From a virus: DNA of 59,668 nt. Position numbers and translations under genes: made by a program. Location of the stretch: positions 1 to 59,668 of the IMG/VR virus record IMGVR_UViG_3300009163_000037, one strand, 5' to 3'. Below the pieces are notes generated by a model, which was not told the DNA's origin, made no database searches, and worked only from the letters and a program-made list of their open reading frames with translations. Below, piece by piece: positions 7,725-15,154 of this stretch (position 1 is its first letter; each line of letters begins with the position of its first letter).

Positions 7725-7989
7725 GACCATGACCGCGAAATTCTCCGGAACGTGCAGCCGCACCGGCCAGCGCATACAACGCGGGCAAACTATCGTGTAC
7801 GACACTGTCAAACGAACGGCCAGCCTTTTAAATTTCGACGGATTCGAGGGACGCGAGAACGCGGCCGGCGACTATATCCGCGACGATTATGTTAGCCATG
7901 TTATCGATTTTGGCATGGGGCGCCAGTACTACCGGAACAAAGCCGGACGCTGCGAGGATGCCCCTTGCTGCGGATGCTGCACGATATGA
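7717..7989 (+). CDS. Small Cys-containing protein, 90 aa, unknown
   Basis: The product has a CSRTGQRIQRGQTIVYD segment like a knuckle that binds a metal in small zinc-ribbon proteins, and its C-terminus carries a Cys-rich cluster (CEDAPCCGCC). A metal-binding role is possible. The start overlaps the end of the previous gene. ATG 7729 is an alternative start. The end overlaps the next small membrane gene by ATGA. Confidence 0.6.
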   Translation: MLKTMTAKFSGTCSRTGQRIQRGQTIVYDTVKRTASLLNFDGFEGRENAAGDYIRDDYVSHVIDFGMGRQYYRNKAGRCEDAPCCGCCTI

Positions 7990-8099
7990 GACAGCACTAT
8001 CAGATCCCCCGCCGCAACTGTATCAGTGATCTAGTTGGCGCCGTTATTTGCGCCATTGTCTGGGGCGCCGTTTTTTACTTGTTTTACTTTGGAGCTTAA
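7986..8099 (+). CDS. Small membrane protein, 37 aa
   Basis: A short gene in ATGA overlap with the previous stop. A basic N-terminus (RQHYQIPRRN) is followed by a single hydrophobic segment, DLVGAVICAIVWGAVFYLFY, giving a likely N-in single-pass membrane peptide. The coding sequence contains one of the 21-bp dyads (8016-8036). Its function is unknown; a holin-like or membrane-targeted host-takeover peptide would fit. Support comes from coupling, compactness and the clear TM segment. Confidence 0.6.
   Translation: MRQHYQIPRRNCISDLVGAVICAIVWGAVFYLFYFGA
8016..8036. promoter_or_regulatory. 21-bp dyad operator copy
   Basis: The left half AACTGTATCA, centre G and right half TGATCTAGTT are identical to the copy at 6238 except for the central base. 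It lies inside the 37-aa membrane gene and about 65 bp before the next start. It may act as a roadblock or an internal operator. Confidence 0.6.
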
Positions 8100-8102
8100 A
8101 TT

Positions 8103-8312
8103 ATGACCACACAAAAAGAAATTCGCGCCGCTTTTTGGGCCGCGCATCCCACCCTAATTCGCCGCCGCCACCGCTACGCCTGGAGCGCGAGCGATAAAAC
8201 CGGCGAGCTGATTCACCACATTGACGCCCGCATGAGTTTCGCTGATTACGTCGACCAGCTGGCGCGCGATGGCATTATCTCCAACGCACTAGCCCAAAGG
8301 GTGACGCTATGA
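8103..8312 (+). CDS. Conserved small phage protein, 69 aa
   Basis: The product begins MTTQKEIRAAFWAAHP and ends ARDGIISNALAQRVTL. This is a pattern I recognise from many small early phage genes of unknown function, with a helix ending in FADYVDQLARDG. The ribosome site GGAGC lies upstream of ATG 8103. The stop overlaps the next start (ATGA). Confidence 0.75.
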   Translation: MTTQKEIRAAFWAAHPTLIRRRHRYAWSASDKTGELIHHIDARMSFADYVDQLARDGIISNALAQRVTL

Positions 8313-8998
8313 GCTACACATTCATTCGCGCGAGCGCAAACCGCAAAACCGGCCCGATCCCCCAAACCTATAGCCTGCGCGCCACTTGCCCGCCCAGCTG
8401 CGCGCATTATGGCGCCGATTGCTATGGTGAAGACTATTTCACCCGTATGCAGTGGGATAAAGTACCCGCGCGCGGCGTGCCCATCGACCAGCTGGCCGGC
8501 CATATCCGAAGCCTGCCGCCGCGCCAGCTTTGGCGAATGAATGTCGCTGGCGACCTCCCGGGCATTGGGGAAAACGTCGACGCCTACGAGCTGGGGCAAA
8601 TAGTGGCCGCGAATATCGGCCGCCGAGGGTTTACCTATACCCACAAGCACAGCGCCCAGGCTATTAATTGGGCGCGCCACGCGACCGCATGGGGCTTTAC
8701 CATTAACCTAAGCGCCGATGATGCCGGCCACGCCGACCAGCTCAGCGGGCAGGGTTTGCCTGTGGTTTGTATTGTCCCCAGCGATACCCCCAAACTGTCT
8801 TACACGCCCGAGGGGCGCCGCATTGTGGTTTGCGAATCCCAAACCCGCGACGAATCGACGTGCGAGAACTGCGGCAATTGGGACGCATGGTGCGCACGCG
8901 CCGACCGCGATTTTATCGTTGGATTCCGAGCCCACGGAACCCGAGCAAAGCGCACCGACCAGCTGGCGCGCAAAGTAATACCTATTTTGAAAGGCTAA
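8309..8998 (+). CDS. Cys-rich phage protein (DUF7227/gp88-like)
   Basis: A 229-residue protein with an N-terminal CPPSCAHYGADCYGEDY cysteine motif, a central LWRMNVAGDLPG and GRRGFTYTHKH block, a VVCESQTRDESTCENCGNWDAWC cysteine cluster and a final FIVGFRAHGT. This matches a conserved phage family (DUF7227/gp88-type by memory) with no proven activity. The spaced cysteines suggest an Fe-S or zinc site. It is the largest protein of the early rightward cassette and is coupled to the gene before it. Confidence 0.7.
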   Translation: MSYTFIRASANRKTGPIPQTYSLRATCPPSCAHYGADCYGEDYFTRMQWDKVPARGVPIDQLAGHIRSLPPRQLWRMNVAGDLPGIGENVDAYELGQIVAANIGRRGFTYTHKHSAQAINWARHATAWGFTINLSADDAGHADQLSGQGLPVVCIVPSDTPKLSYTPEGRRIVVCESQTRDESTCENCGNWDAWCARADRDFIVGFRAHGTRAKRTDQLARKVIPILKG

Positions 8999-9000
8999 CC

Positions 9001-9192
9001 ATGTTAAACCCCGAAGCAAACTACACCGAAGCCGGACGCAAAGGCGCCGAAGCCCGCAACCAGCGCGACGAGGCACGCGCCCAGCATTGGGCCCGCTACT
9101 TCCAGGGTATGCGCAATCTAGAGCGCGCCGAAGACCGCCAGCGGGCGGAAACCCTCTACAGGAACGCATATTCAGAGGCGCGCCGCACATGA
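9001..9192 (+). CDS. Small charged protein, 63 aa (paralogue of the next gene)
   Basis: It begins MLNPEANYTEAGRKGAEARN and is almost entirely charged helix. AAAGG precedes the ATG at 9001. It shares its length and the M-x-x-PEA-x-Y start with the following gene, with which it overlaps by ATGA, so the pair looks like an old tandem duplication. No function is recognised. Confidence 0.65.
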   Translation: MLNPEANYTEAGRKGAEARNQRDEARAQHWARYFQGMRNLERAEDRQRAETLYRNAYSEARRT

Positions 9193-9380
9193 TCCACCCC
9201 GAAGCCCACTACATCGAAGAGGGTTACCGCTACGAGCGAATCAGCGTACCCGCAAACCGAATCAAGCGCGCCCAGCAGCTGCAAAACATGATCACCGCCG
9301 AAGCTCCCGAAGACCAGGCGCACGCCCGCCAGCTGATCCAACGAGGCCGGCAAGAATTCCAAACCAACGCAAAAGGCTAA
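9189..9380 (+). CDS. Small charged protein, 63 aa (paralogue of the previous gene)
   Basis: It begins MIHPEAHYIEEGYRYERISV and continues as charged helix with many Gln and Arg. It is the same length as its upstream neighbour and opens similarly, then diverges. ATGA overlap with the previous gene supports translation. Function unknown. Confidence 0.65.
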   Translation: MIHPEAHYIEEGYRYERISVPANRIKRAQQLQNMITAEAPEDQAHARQLIQRGRQEFQTNAKG

Positions 9381-9383
9381 AAA

Positions 9384-9539
9384 ATGCAAACATCCACACC
9401 GACCACCGAGCAATTAAGGGACGCCCTCCAAAGGGTGACGTATTGGGCAAGCTTAAACATAAAGCATATACCCGATGACGCCATTGCCGAGCTACTGATT
9501 GACGCCATAAGGGACGCAAAAGCGCTTTTGAGGCAGTGA
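9384..9539 (+). CDS. Small helical protein, 51 aa
   Basis: The product starts MQTSTPTTEQLRDALQRVTY and ends in a KALLRQ helix. AAAAGG from the end of the previous gene lies just before the ATG. It is followed by a 14-bp palindrome. No family is recognised. Confidence 0.55.
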   Translation: MQTSTPTTEQLRDALQRVTYWASLNIKHIPDDAIAELLIDAIRDAKALLRQ

Positions 9540-9550
9540 TCCCTTCAAGC

Positions 9551-9564
9551 CCTGCGCGCAGGGT
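9551..9564. terminator. 14-bp perfect palindrome in an intergenic gap
   Basis: CCCTGCGCGCAGGG lies between two rightward genes and is followed by TTTGGGGGG rather than a T-run. It could form a short hairpin that attenuates transcription or processes the mRNA. It is not a classic Rho-independent terminator. Confidence 0.3.
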
Positions 9565-9601
9565 TTGGGGGGCGCTATTGCCCTTAACAAGGAGCTAGAT
9601 T

Positions 9602-10051
9602 ATGGGATTAGATATGTATCTGACCGCGCGCAAGCACGTTAACGCATGGGATGCGGAAGACGCCGACCAAAAGGGACTGTCTGAGGTGCCGATAGCGGGC
9701 GCAAAGGGCCTCAAAGTGTCCGCAATTGAGTATCGCGCCGCTTACTGGCGCAAGGCTAACGCGATTCACAATTGGTTTGTGGAAAACGTGCAAGGGGGCG
9801 CCGATAACTGCGCGCAGTACGAGGTAACCGCCAATCAGCTGGAAGAGCTGCGCGACGAATGCCAGCGGGTTATAGACGATCCGAAGCTGGGCGCCGAGGC
9901 CCTACCTACCGCTAAAGGGTTCTTTTTTGGATCCACCGATTACGACGAGGGCTACATAGAAGACCTACAGTACACAATCGACGCGCTGAACGAGTTACTG
10001 GCTGCGCCGCGTGATTACAACTGGTCATATTTTTATCAATCCAGCTGGTAA
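9602..10051 (+). CDS. Conserved phage early protein, 149 aa
   Basis: The opening MGLDMYLTARK, the central YWRKANAIHNWFVENVQGG, GFFFGSTDYDEGYIEDL and the YFYQSSW end form a pattern common to a widespread phage family. Database entries of this type often carry misleading enzyme names; its real function is not known to me. AAGGAG precedes the ATG. Confidence 0.75.
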   Translation: MGLDMYLTARKHVNAWDAEDADQKGLSEVPIAGAKGLKVSAIEYRAAYWRKANAIHNWFVENVQGGADNCAQYEVTANQLEELRDECQRVIDDPKLGAEALPTAKGFFFGSTDYDEGYIEDLQYTIDALNELLAAPRDYNWSYFYQSSW

Positions 10052-10058
10052 AACCATC

Positions 10059-10280
10059 ATGATCATTCAAGACGATTACAAACTAATGCGCACCGATGGC
10101 AACCCCGCCAAAATCGGCCACATTTACATCACTAACCGGCTGGAAAGTTTCGAGCTGGTGGGCGGGCGACCGCCCCAGCACCCAGCCAGCACCGGCAGGG
10201 TTTGGGTAAAAGTGGCAAAAGACGCCGTGACGCTGGAATTCTTTCCTTCAGTCATTGGCCTACGCTGGGAGAAATTCTAA
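10059..10280 (+). CDS. Small hypothetical protein, 73 aa
   Basis: It begins MIIQDDYKLMRTDGNP and contains several short hydrophobic strands (IGHIYITN, VWVKVAK), suggesting a small beta protein. The start is uncertain because the ribosome site is weak. The end overlaps the start of the next gene by one base. Confidence 0.55.
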   Translation: MIIQDDYKLMRTDGNPAKIGHIYITNRLESFELVGGRPPQHPASTGRVWVKVAKDAVTLEFFPSVIGLRWEKF

Positions 10281-10456
10281 TGCGATGCGACCACACAATA
10301 GCCGATAGCTGGTGGGAAAGCGATGGCAGGGGGATTCCCCTTGCCAGGGTATGCGACAAGTGCTACGACCAAGTAATGGCCCGCTTTGACCCATCCATAT
10401 TCGAGTACTACGACCAATCCGACATAGACGAACCAATTGAGGGGGACGAATGGTAA
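10280..10456 (+). CDS. Small zinc-ribbon-like protein, 58 aa
   Basis: MRCDHTIADSWW, SDGRGIPLARVCDKCYD and a final acidic DEPIEGDEW match a small phage family with a C-x-H...C-x-x-C metal site. GGGAG lies 8 nt before ATG 10280. It overlaps the next gene by 7 nt. Function unknown. Confidence 0.7.
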   Translation: MRCDHTIADSWWESDGRGIPLARVCDKCYDQVMARFDPSIFEYYDQSDIDEPIEGDEW

Positions 10457-10647
10457 TCACAGAACCAAACCAAATAGAGCTATACCGGCTCTTGACGTTG
10501 CGCGCTGGGCTCCGGTTGGAGCTACGCGGGCTAAAGATCAGCAAAGGGCGCAGCTGCTACGCAATCATCAAGCAAGAGCTGGGATTCAAGGGCAGCAGGG
10601 CGCAAGTGCTGGAGCAATTTGAAGAATTTTTAGGAACCATCAAATGA
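10450..10647 (+). CDS. Small conserved basic protein, 65 aa
   Basis: An amphipathic helix-rich protein with LYRLLTLRAGLRLELRGLKI and ELGFKGSRAQVLEQFEEFL segments. The pattern is seen in other phages as a small gene of unknown role. It is coupled to both neighbours by short overlaps. Confidence 0.65.
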   Translation: MVITEPNQIELYRLLTLRAGLRLELRGLKISKGRSCYAIIKQELGFKGSRAQVLEQFEEFLGTIK

Positions 10648-10820
10648 CACAAGAACAGATACAAATTATCCTTTTCGACCTATACGATTTGCGGTACACG
10701 CTCACGCAGCAAACCAAAGACGAGCATATGGGTTTGGGTATGGGTGAAGGTGTGACCATTGGGGAACATCTCGACAACATAATTGAGTCCGTGGAAGCAT
10801 TAGAAGGGGACGACAAATGA
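10644..10820 (+). CDS. Small acidic protein, 58 aa
   Basis: It begins MTQEQIQIILFDLYDLRYTL and ends EALEGDDK. Short ATGA-type overlaps with both neighbours are its main support. A weak TAGGA lies upstream. No family is recognised. Confidence 0.6.
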   Translation: MTQEQIQIILFDLYDLRYTLTQQTKDEHMGLGMGEGVTIGEHLDNIIESVEALEGDDK

Positions 10821-10969
10821 AAGTTACATTCACTCATAGCCAAATGGAAGCATTCGCGATGGGTTACTACCATGCACGCACCGGCCAAGACGAGCAAAAC
10901 GACTACATGACGCCCCTAGAGATATGGACATACCATAGGGGCTACGACACCGGCAAACAGGCCGCTTAG
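10817..10969 (+). CDS. Small hypothetical protein, 50 aa, last gene of the rightward operon
   Basis: It contains AFAMGYYHARTG and YHRGYDTGKQAA, two GYxxxG-like helical segments of a type common in tiny phage genes. ATGA overlap with the previous gene supports it. Its TAG stop overlaps the stop of the convergent primase gene, leaving no intergenic terminator. Confidence 0.6.
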   Translation: MKVTFTHSQMEAFAMGYYHARTGQDEQNDYMTPLEIWTYHRGYDTGKQAA

Positions 10970-11751
10970 AAGAAAGGGCGCAGGGACTCGGCTGCGGCCT
11001 CTGTCCCTACCCTCTGCTCGAAATCGTTGAAATCCTCTCCAGCCTCGCCTACCCAGTAGCGCGGGGCTATTTTTTTGGCAGCTCCAAGACCTACTGGATC
11101 GTTATCGGCGACAACGAAAGGGGACTGTATCCGGCTCCCGACTTCTATCATGTTCCCAGCTGAAAAGCAAACGTGGATTGTGTACCGCTGGCGCAGCTGC
11201 TTTAGCGCTCGACGCACCGACATACCAGTAGCCAGCCCCTCGACTAGGATATTCGGCCCCTTGTTGTCAATCGTCAGGCTGGCGCCTTTCGTTCGCTGGC
11301 CGGCTAAGAATCTCTTTTGACCATCCTCTTGGATCAGCTGGCAGCCAACAAGATGCCCATCGATGCGCATTGGGACTGCAATTTGCCTGTGCCACACCTT
11401 CACTTTGTCAGAAAATCCCTTGCGGATCATGTAGGGGTGCTGCTCAACTGTAACGCTGTTACAGATGAATGCCGCCCGCTTTGCTGCATCGGCTTGTCGT
11501 TCCAGTCGCTCTTTGTCGGCCAGCTGGCGCCTGATTCCCTCCATCGGATCAGGGATGTAAGGCTCGTCAGACCGGTAGAGAATGTGCTTATCGTGCATGG
11601 CAAAGTTAATCACCGCGCCCTTATGCCCATCAAAGATATACGCGCCATTGCGCTTTGCTGGCCGGTCAACTGTACCAACCCGCATCCACTTACCCAGCGT
11701 CAATCGGTCAATCAATAACCCATTGTCGCGGGCGAATTCTTCAAACGTCAT
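10966..11751 (-). CDS. Toprim-domain DNA primase
   Basis: A 261-residue protein with an N-terminal region of about 100 residues lacking a recognisable zinc-binding motif, and a C-terminal Toprim fold. The motifs are NILVEGLATGMS (catalytic Glu about residue 170), VCFSAGN and VVADNDPVG (the DxD of Toprim, about 215), followed by AAKKIAPRYW. It would lay down RNA primers at the phage fork. Start ATG 11751 overlaps the helicase stop (ATGA), so the two are translated together. The length fits minimal phage/plasmid Toprim primases. A weak dyad lies at 11446-11466. Confidence 0.8.
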   Translation of the reverse strand: MTFEEFARDNGLLIDRLTLGKWMRVGTVDRPAKRNGAYIFDGHKGAVINFAMHDKHILYRSDEPYIPDPMEGIRRQLADKERLERQADAAKRAAFICNSVTVEQHPYMIRKGFSDKVKVWHRQIAVPMRIDGHLVGCQLIQEDGQKRFLAGQRTKGASLTIDNKGPNILVEGLATGMSVRRALKQLRQRYTIHVCFSAGNMIEVGSRIQSPFVVADNDPVGLGAAKKIAPRYWVGEAGEDFNDFEQRVGTEAAAESLRPFF

Positions 11752-13211
11752 GCTTTACCTCTCGCCCATGCAATGTTACGGCTCTTAATCCAATCCAGTG
11801 TCTTGTAGCTGGGCGTCTTGATGACCGTGTCCAGGCCCCTAGGAAATGCGCCAAACTTCTCTTTGTACTTGTGCGCTGCCCATCCATCCTTGTAGCCCCG
11901 CATCCGACTGTAGTAGAGCACCTCGGAGTAAAAGGTTTGGTTGGCATTCACAAATCCCTTTTGGTTTGTGTCCAGCTCAATCATGCGGCCTGGAACGTTC
12001 TGCACTTCTTTTGATGGGCGCGTCCAGCCGCACTCGCCACAGATTCGGTCAGGCCATATCCACAACGCGCCGCACTTGCCGCACTTGGCTTCTTTCTTGA
12101 CCTTCTCGGTGGGCTCTTTCTTGGCCGATTCGCTCTTGTCCTTCAGATCAGTCACGCCCTCGGAGAACAGGTTATCCCAATCCTTTCTGAACCTGAGATA
12201 GTTGCCCGAATGATCCAGCCACACGCCGTGCGTCTTGCCCTCGCAGGGGCGCATGATGCGGCCCATCTGCTGGACATGGCTAGAGAACGACTTGGAAAAC
12301 GGGCGGGCAGATACGCCTATCAAAACGTCAGGCACATCAAACCCTCGCGTCAGGATATCGGTGGCTATCAGGCCGGTGATCTTGGTATCAGGCCGGCTGA
12401 AGTCTTCAATAGTCTCGCGCTTGAAGTCATCCTCTTCTTTGTAGCTGATAGACACAAAGTTATAACCGCGTGAGTTGAACTGGCGAACCAGGTCTCGACC
12501 ATGCTCCACACCGGAGGCAAAGACCACAGTCTTTTTTGGCCCGCCGAATAGCTCATTAGTCTTGTTAATCCACTCGTCAACTATATCGCCGGTAATCTTC
12601 ATGCCCCGCTCGGACACTTCATCCTGAGACCACTCGCCGGCCACTTTCTTGGCGCCGGTCATGTCGATTTCTTTGGCGATAAACACTTTCAGCGGGACTA
12701 GCCACTTCTCTTCAATCAAATCACCGGTAGGTTTGGCGCCTACTACGTGGGTGTAGGTATCACCCAGCCCCGCCGTGAAGGGCGTGGCAGTCAACCCTAT
12801 CACCTTGATATCGGGGTTGTCTTGAATGAATTTGATTACTTGCTTGCGCTGGACATGGCACTCATCAATGATGAGAAGGCCGACATCAGGGAAGTCAGAC
12901 CTACGCTCCAGGGTTTGCGCGCTGCACACTTGTATGCGCTCGTGGGGCCGGTATCGCCAATGCCCCGACTGCATCACGCCGTGACCGATGCCGTACTTAG
13001 ATAGGCGCGTGCTGGTTTGGTTGACCAACACAATCCTATCCAAGACCATCGCTACTTTGATGCCCTTCTTGGCCTCTTCGACCATGATGTGCATCGCTAC
13101 TTCTGTTTTGCCAAACCCTGTAGGTGCGTACAAGAGTTGGCAGCGGTGTTGGGAAAAACCCTGCGCGAGTTTCTCCACCACATCCGCCTGATGTGGCCTT
13201 AGATTTATCAT
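11748..13211 (-). CDS. SF2 DNA helicase with zinc ribbon
   Basis: A 487-residue helicase. Walker A APTGFGKTE lies at residues 29-37, motif II DECH near 116, motif III TATP near 141, and motif VI QMGRIMRP near 320. A four-cysteine ribbon (CGKC...CGEC) sits around 377-395. This is the DEAD/RAD25-like type found in many phages, presumably unwinding DNA at origins, forks or recombination intermediates. All core motifs are present. It is followed directly by the primase and preceded by the ParB-like gene, giving a replication module. Confidence 0.88.
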   Translation of the reverse strand: MINLRPHQADVVEKLAQGFSQHRCQLLYAPTGFGKTEVAMHIMVEEAKKGIKVAMVLDRIVLVNQTSTRLSKYGIGHGVMQSGHWRYRPHERIQVCSAQTLERRSDFPDVGLLIIDECHVQRKQVIKFIQDNPDIKVIGLTATPFTAGLGDTYTHVVGAKPTGDLIEEKWLVPLKVFIAKEIDMTGAKKVAGEWSQDEVSERGMKITGDIVDEWINKTNELFGGPKKTVVFASGVEHGRDLVRQFNSRGYNFVSISYKEEDDFKRETIEDFSRPDTKITGLIATDILTRGFDVPDVLIGVSARPFSKSFSSHVQQMGRIMRPCEGKTHGVWLDHSGNYLRFRKDWDNLFSEGVTDLKDKSESAKKEPTEKVKKEAKCGKCGALWIWPDRICGECGWTRPSKEVQNVPGRMIELDTNQKGFVNANQTFYSEVLYYSRMRGYKDGWAAHKYKEKFGAFPRGLDTVIKTPSYKTLDWIKSRNIAWARGKA

Positions 13212-13247
13212 GCTTGCTCCTGCTGGGAAACCGCCCAGCTTCGGTGT

Positions 13248-14045
13248 TTACGCAGCTTTATCTGCTCTGCGTTTCCAGTAATTAATCTGCTTGATCATCT
13301 CTGAATTCTTAGACATGAATTCATCACGGCTTTGAGTTACAGAGGCAAGCTGTGCTTCCAGTTCCCGCACTTGCTCACGCAGCGATTCAATGGTCTCTTG
13401 AACCTCGGCCTGGGCCTCCTTGGAAACAGGCAGCGATCTTACTGCAAGAAGATCTTTGAGCTTGGTGTTTTCATCAGAAATTACAGAAAATTCTTTCTTG
13501 ATTTCTTCAAACTTATCTTCTTCTTCAAACTCTTGAACGGGCGCTACTTTACGACCAATGTTTGTTGTGTCCCTGCGTTTGCCATCCTTGCCAACAGTGC
13601 TGGACTTCTCAAGACCCAAAGCTTTGCGAACGCGACCAACTGTAGCTTTGCTCACCTTGCACACATCTCCGATTTGAGAGTCCGACAACTCACCTAGCTC
13701 TATGTCTTCAAGAGCCAGCCGGACTACATTGCGGGCCTCTTCTGCGCTGCGTGGCTTGCCGTGTTCAGCATTAGCTGCAAGGCTTGCGATAAATGCATCA
13801 CGTTTGGTGCCTTGCTGGACTATAGCGTTGACATCTTTGTATCCAGCGCGTTTGTGTGCGTGCCAGCGGTGGAATCCATCGGAGAGCCAGTAGTTCTTGC
13901 CGTCAAAGTGCAGGTCTACTGGTGGAAATTCTTTGCCCTCAAGCATTGCTTCTGTGTAGTGCTGGACTAGGCTATCGTCCAACTCTTTGCGTGGTTGTGT
14001 TCCGCCATCTAGGCGGATCTTTGTCAGCAGGATTTTCTCAGTCAT
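13248..14045 (-). CDS. ParB/Srx-like protein with C-terminal coiled coil
   Basis: A 265-residue protein. Residues 1-95 have the ParB-N pattern: a Q-P-R box, WLSDGFHRWHAHKRAG (DGFHR at 56-60) and GTKRDAFIASLAANAEHG. A helix-turn-helix-like region follows (LSDSQIGDVCKVSKATVGRVRKALG, about 118-142), then a long charged coiled coil to the C-terminus. ParB folds can bind or hydrolyse nucleotides. Here it may mark DNA for replication or transcription control. No ParA partner is seen, so plasmid-like partition is unlikely. Its start overlaps the 56-aa gene upstream. Confidence 0.8.
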   Translation of the reverse strand: MTEKILLTKIRLDGGTQPRKELDDSLVQHYTEAMLEGKEFPPVDLHFDGKNYWLSDGFHRWHAHKRAGYKDVNAIVQQGTKRDAFIASLAANAEHGKPRSAEEARNVVRLALEDIELGELSDSQIGDVCKVSKATVGRVRKALGLEKSSTVGKDGKRRDTTNIGRKVAPVQEFEEEDKFEEIKKEFSVISDENTKLKDLLAVRSLPVSKEAQAEVQETIESLREQVRELEAQLASVTQSRDEFMSKNSEMIKQINYWKRRADKAA

Positions 14046-14208
14046 TTTTTTCCTTAATTAAGCGGCGGATTTCCACCATTGCGTCTTTGAAGTCACCTTG
14101 CAGCTGCATGATGACTTCCTGTTGTGTTTGCATCCGGCTATACGCTTCGCTTGCAAACTTTGCCAAGTTTTCTAAACTCCAGGCTGCGAAATTTGGTTGA
14201 TCCATCAT
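14038..14208 (-). CDS. Small helical protein, 56 aa
   Basis: The product begins MMDQPNFAAWSLENLAKFAS and is a single charged helical stretch ending IKEKND. It overlaps the ParB-like start by 8 nt. The second in-frame ATG could be the real start. No family is recognised. Confidence 0.55.
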   Translation of the reverse strand: MMDQPNFAAWSLENLAKFASEAYSRMQTQQEVIMQLQGDFKDAMVEIRRLIKEKND

Positions 14209-14216
14209 TTACTCTC

Positions 14217-14456
14217 TTATTCTGGCTTGGGACAGTCCTCTGGTGGGGTAACCACACAATATACCGCGCTCCATTTTCCCGGCCCCTTGCCTACTTTTGG
14301 AGCCCACCTATCAATGTAAGCGTCCGGCATTTTGATGAGGCTGCGCCCCGCATTGGTATAGTTCATGTTTAAGTGCTGGGATATTTCCAACAGCGTTAAG
14401 CCATCAGGATACCTGCGGAGTAAACACCTAATCCTATCTTGTGGAGGTGTGTTCAA
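14217..14456 (-). CDS. Small winged-helix-like protein, 79 aa
   Basis: IRCLLRRYPDGLTLLEISQHLNM resembles a helix-turn-helix start, followed by a SLIKMPDAYIDRW wing-like region and a hydrophobic VYCVVTPPEDCP end. It is probably a DNA-binding protein of the early cassette, perhaps a regulator. It overlaps the upstream gene by 4 nt. Confidence 0.6.
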   Translation of the reverse strand: MNTPPQDRIRCLLRRYPDGLTLLEISQHLNMNYTNAGRSLIKMPDAYIDRWAPKVGKGPGKWSAVYCVVTPPEDCPKPE

Positions 14457-14635
14457 GCTTTATCCTTTGCGTGCTTGATAGCTTCGATCATGTTGGCAAT
14501 GTACGTTAGCGCAACAGTGCATTCATAAATTGCATCATCGTAATGATTACTCAGCATACATTGGTGTGCTTCCTTGAGTGCGTGTTCCGCTTGCATACAA
14601 GGCAGGGCGTAGTCTTTTATTACTTCAATTTTCAT
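14453..14635 (-). CDS. Small helical protein, 60 aa
   Basis: It begins MKIEVIKDYALPCMQAEHAL. All-helical, with alternating Ala/His/Lys, and no recognised family. ATGA overlaps with both neighbours support translation. Confidence 0.55.
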   Translation of the reverse strand: MKIEVIKDYALPCMQAEHALKEAHQCMLSNHYDDAIYECTVALTYIANMIEAIKHAKDKA

Positions 14636-14946
14636 TTTGTTTCCTTTGGTTTAAATAATCCCATTGCAAGAAACCCGTCTTGGAACACATCAGCAGGGCG
14701 GCATCCTAGGTATATGCCTCTGCTATCACGCGCCTTGGATATGGCGGCAACTATGTCTTTCCAATCGTCTTGGTTCATGCCGTAGTGCATGTCCGGTTGT
14801 GGCCCAAAATCAATGGGACGCTCAGGCCACTGCGCTACCACATCAGCACGCACCAGCAGGGCAAAGTTATATATCTCGGGCGTCATCTGCTTGATGCCAG
14901 CCTCCGCGCCAAGTCTGTCCAGCTTTGGTATTAGTCGTTCACCCAT
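14632..14946 (-). CDS. Hypothetical protein, 104 aa
   Basis: I place the start at ATG 14946 (MGERLIPKLDRL) because AAAGGAG lies at the right distance; the longer frame to 15030 would cover the previous gene. It contains PDMHYGMNQDDWKDIVAAI and GIYLGCRPADVF. No domain is recognised. Confidence 0.6.
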   Translation of the reverse strand: MGERLIPKLDRLGAEAGIKQMTPEIYNFALLVRADVVAQWPERPIDFGPQPDMHYGMNQDDWKDIVAAISKARDSRGIYLGCRPADVFQDGFLAMGLFKPKETK

Positions 14947-15154
14947 TTGCGTTCTCCTTTCGTGCGGCGTCCCACGCCTTGTGTTCTTCCCACCACCTAT
15001 GCAACTCAGGGTCTTTTGCGTGGAACCCAAGCTGCTCCAATGTACCCAGCGTTAGACACAACCAGTTTGCAAGTTGGTCAACGCGCCCCTGCATCTCGGC
15101 CTGCACTTCTTGGCGAACATAGTCGGGACTGCTTCTGTGGTCATAGCATGGCAT
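14939..15154 (-). CDS. Small protein with MPCYDHR start, 71 aa
   Basis: The MPCYDHRSSPDYV opening is one I have seen in small phage early proteins. The remainder is helical with WLCLTLGTLEQLG and a basic end. It overlaps both neighbours. The role is unknown. Confidence 0.6.
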   Translation of the reverse strand: MPCYDHRSSPDYVRQEVQAEMQGRVDQLANWLCLTLGTLEQLGFHAKDPELHRWWEEHKAWDAARKENANG

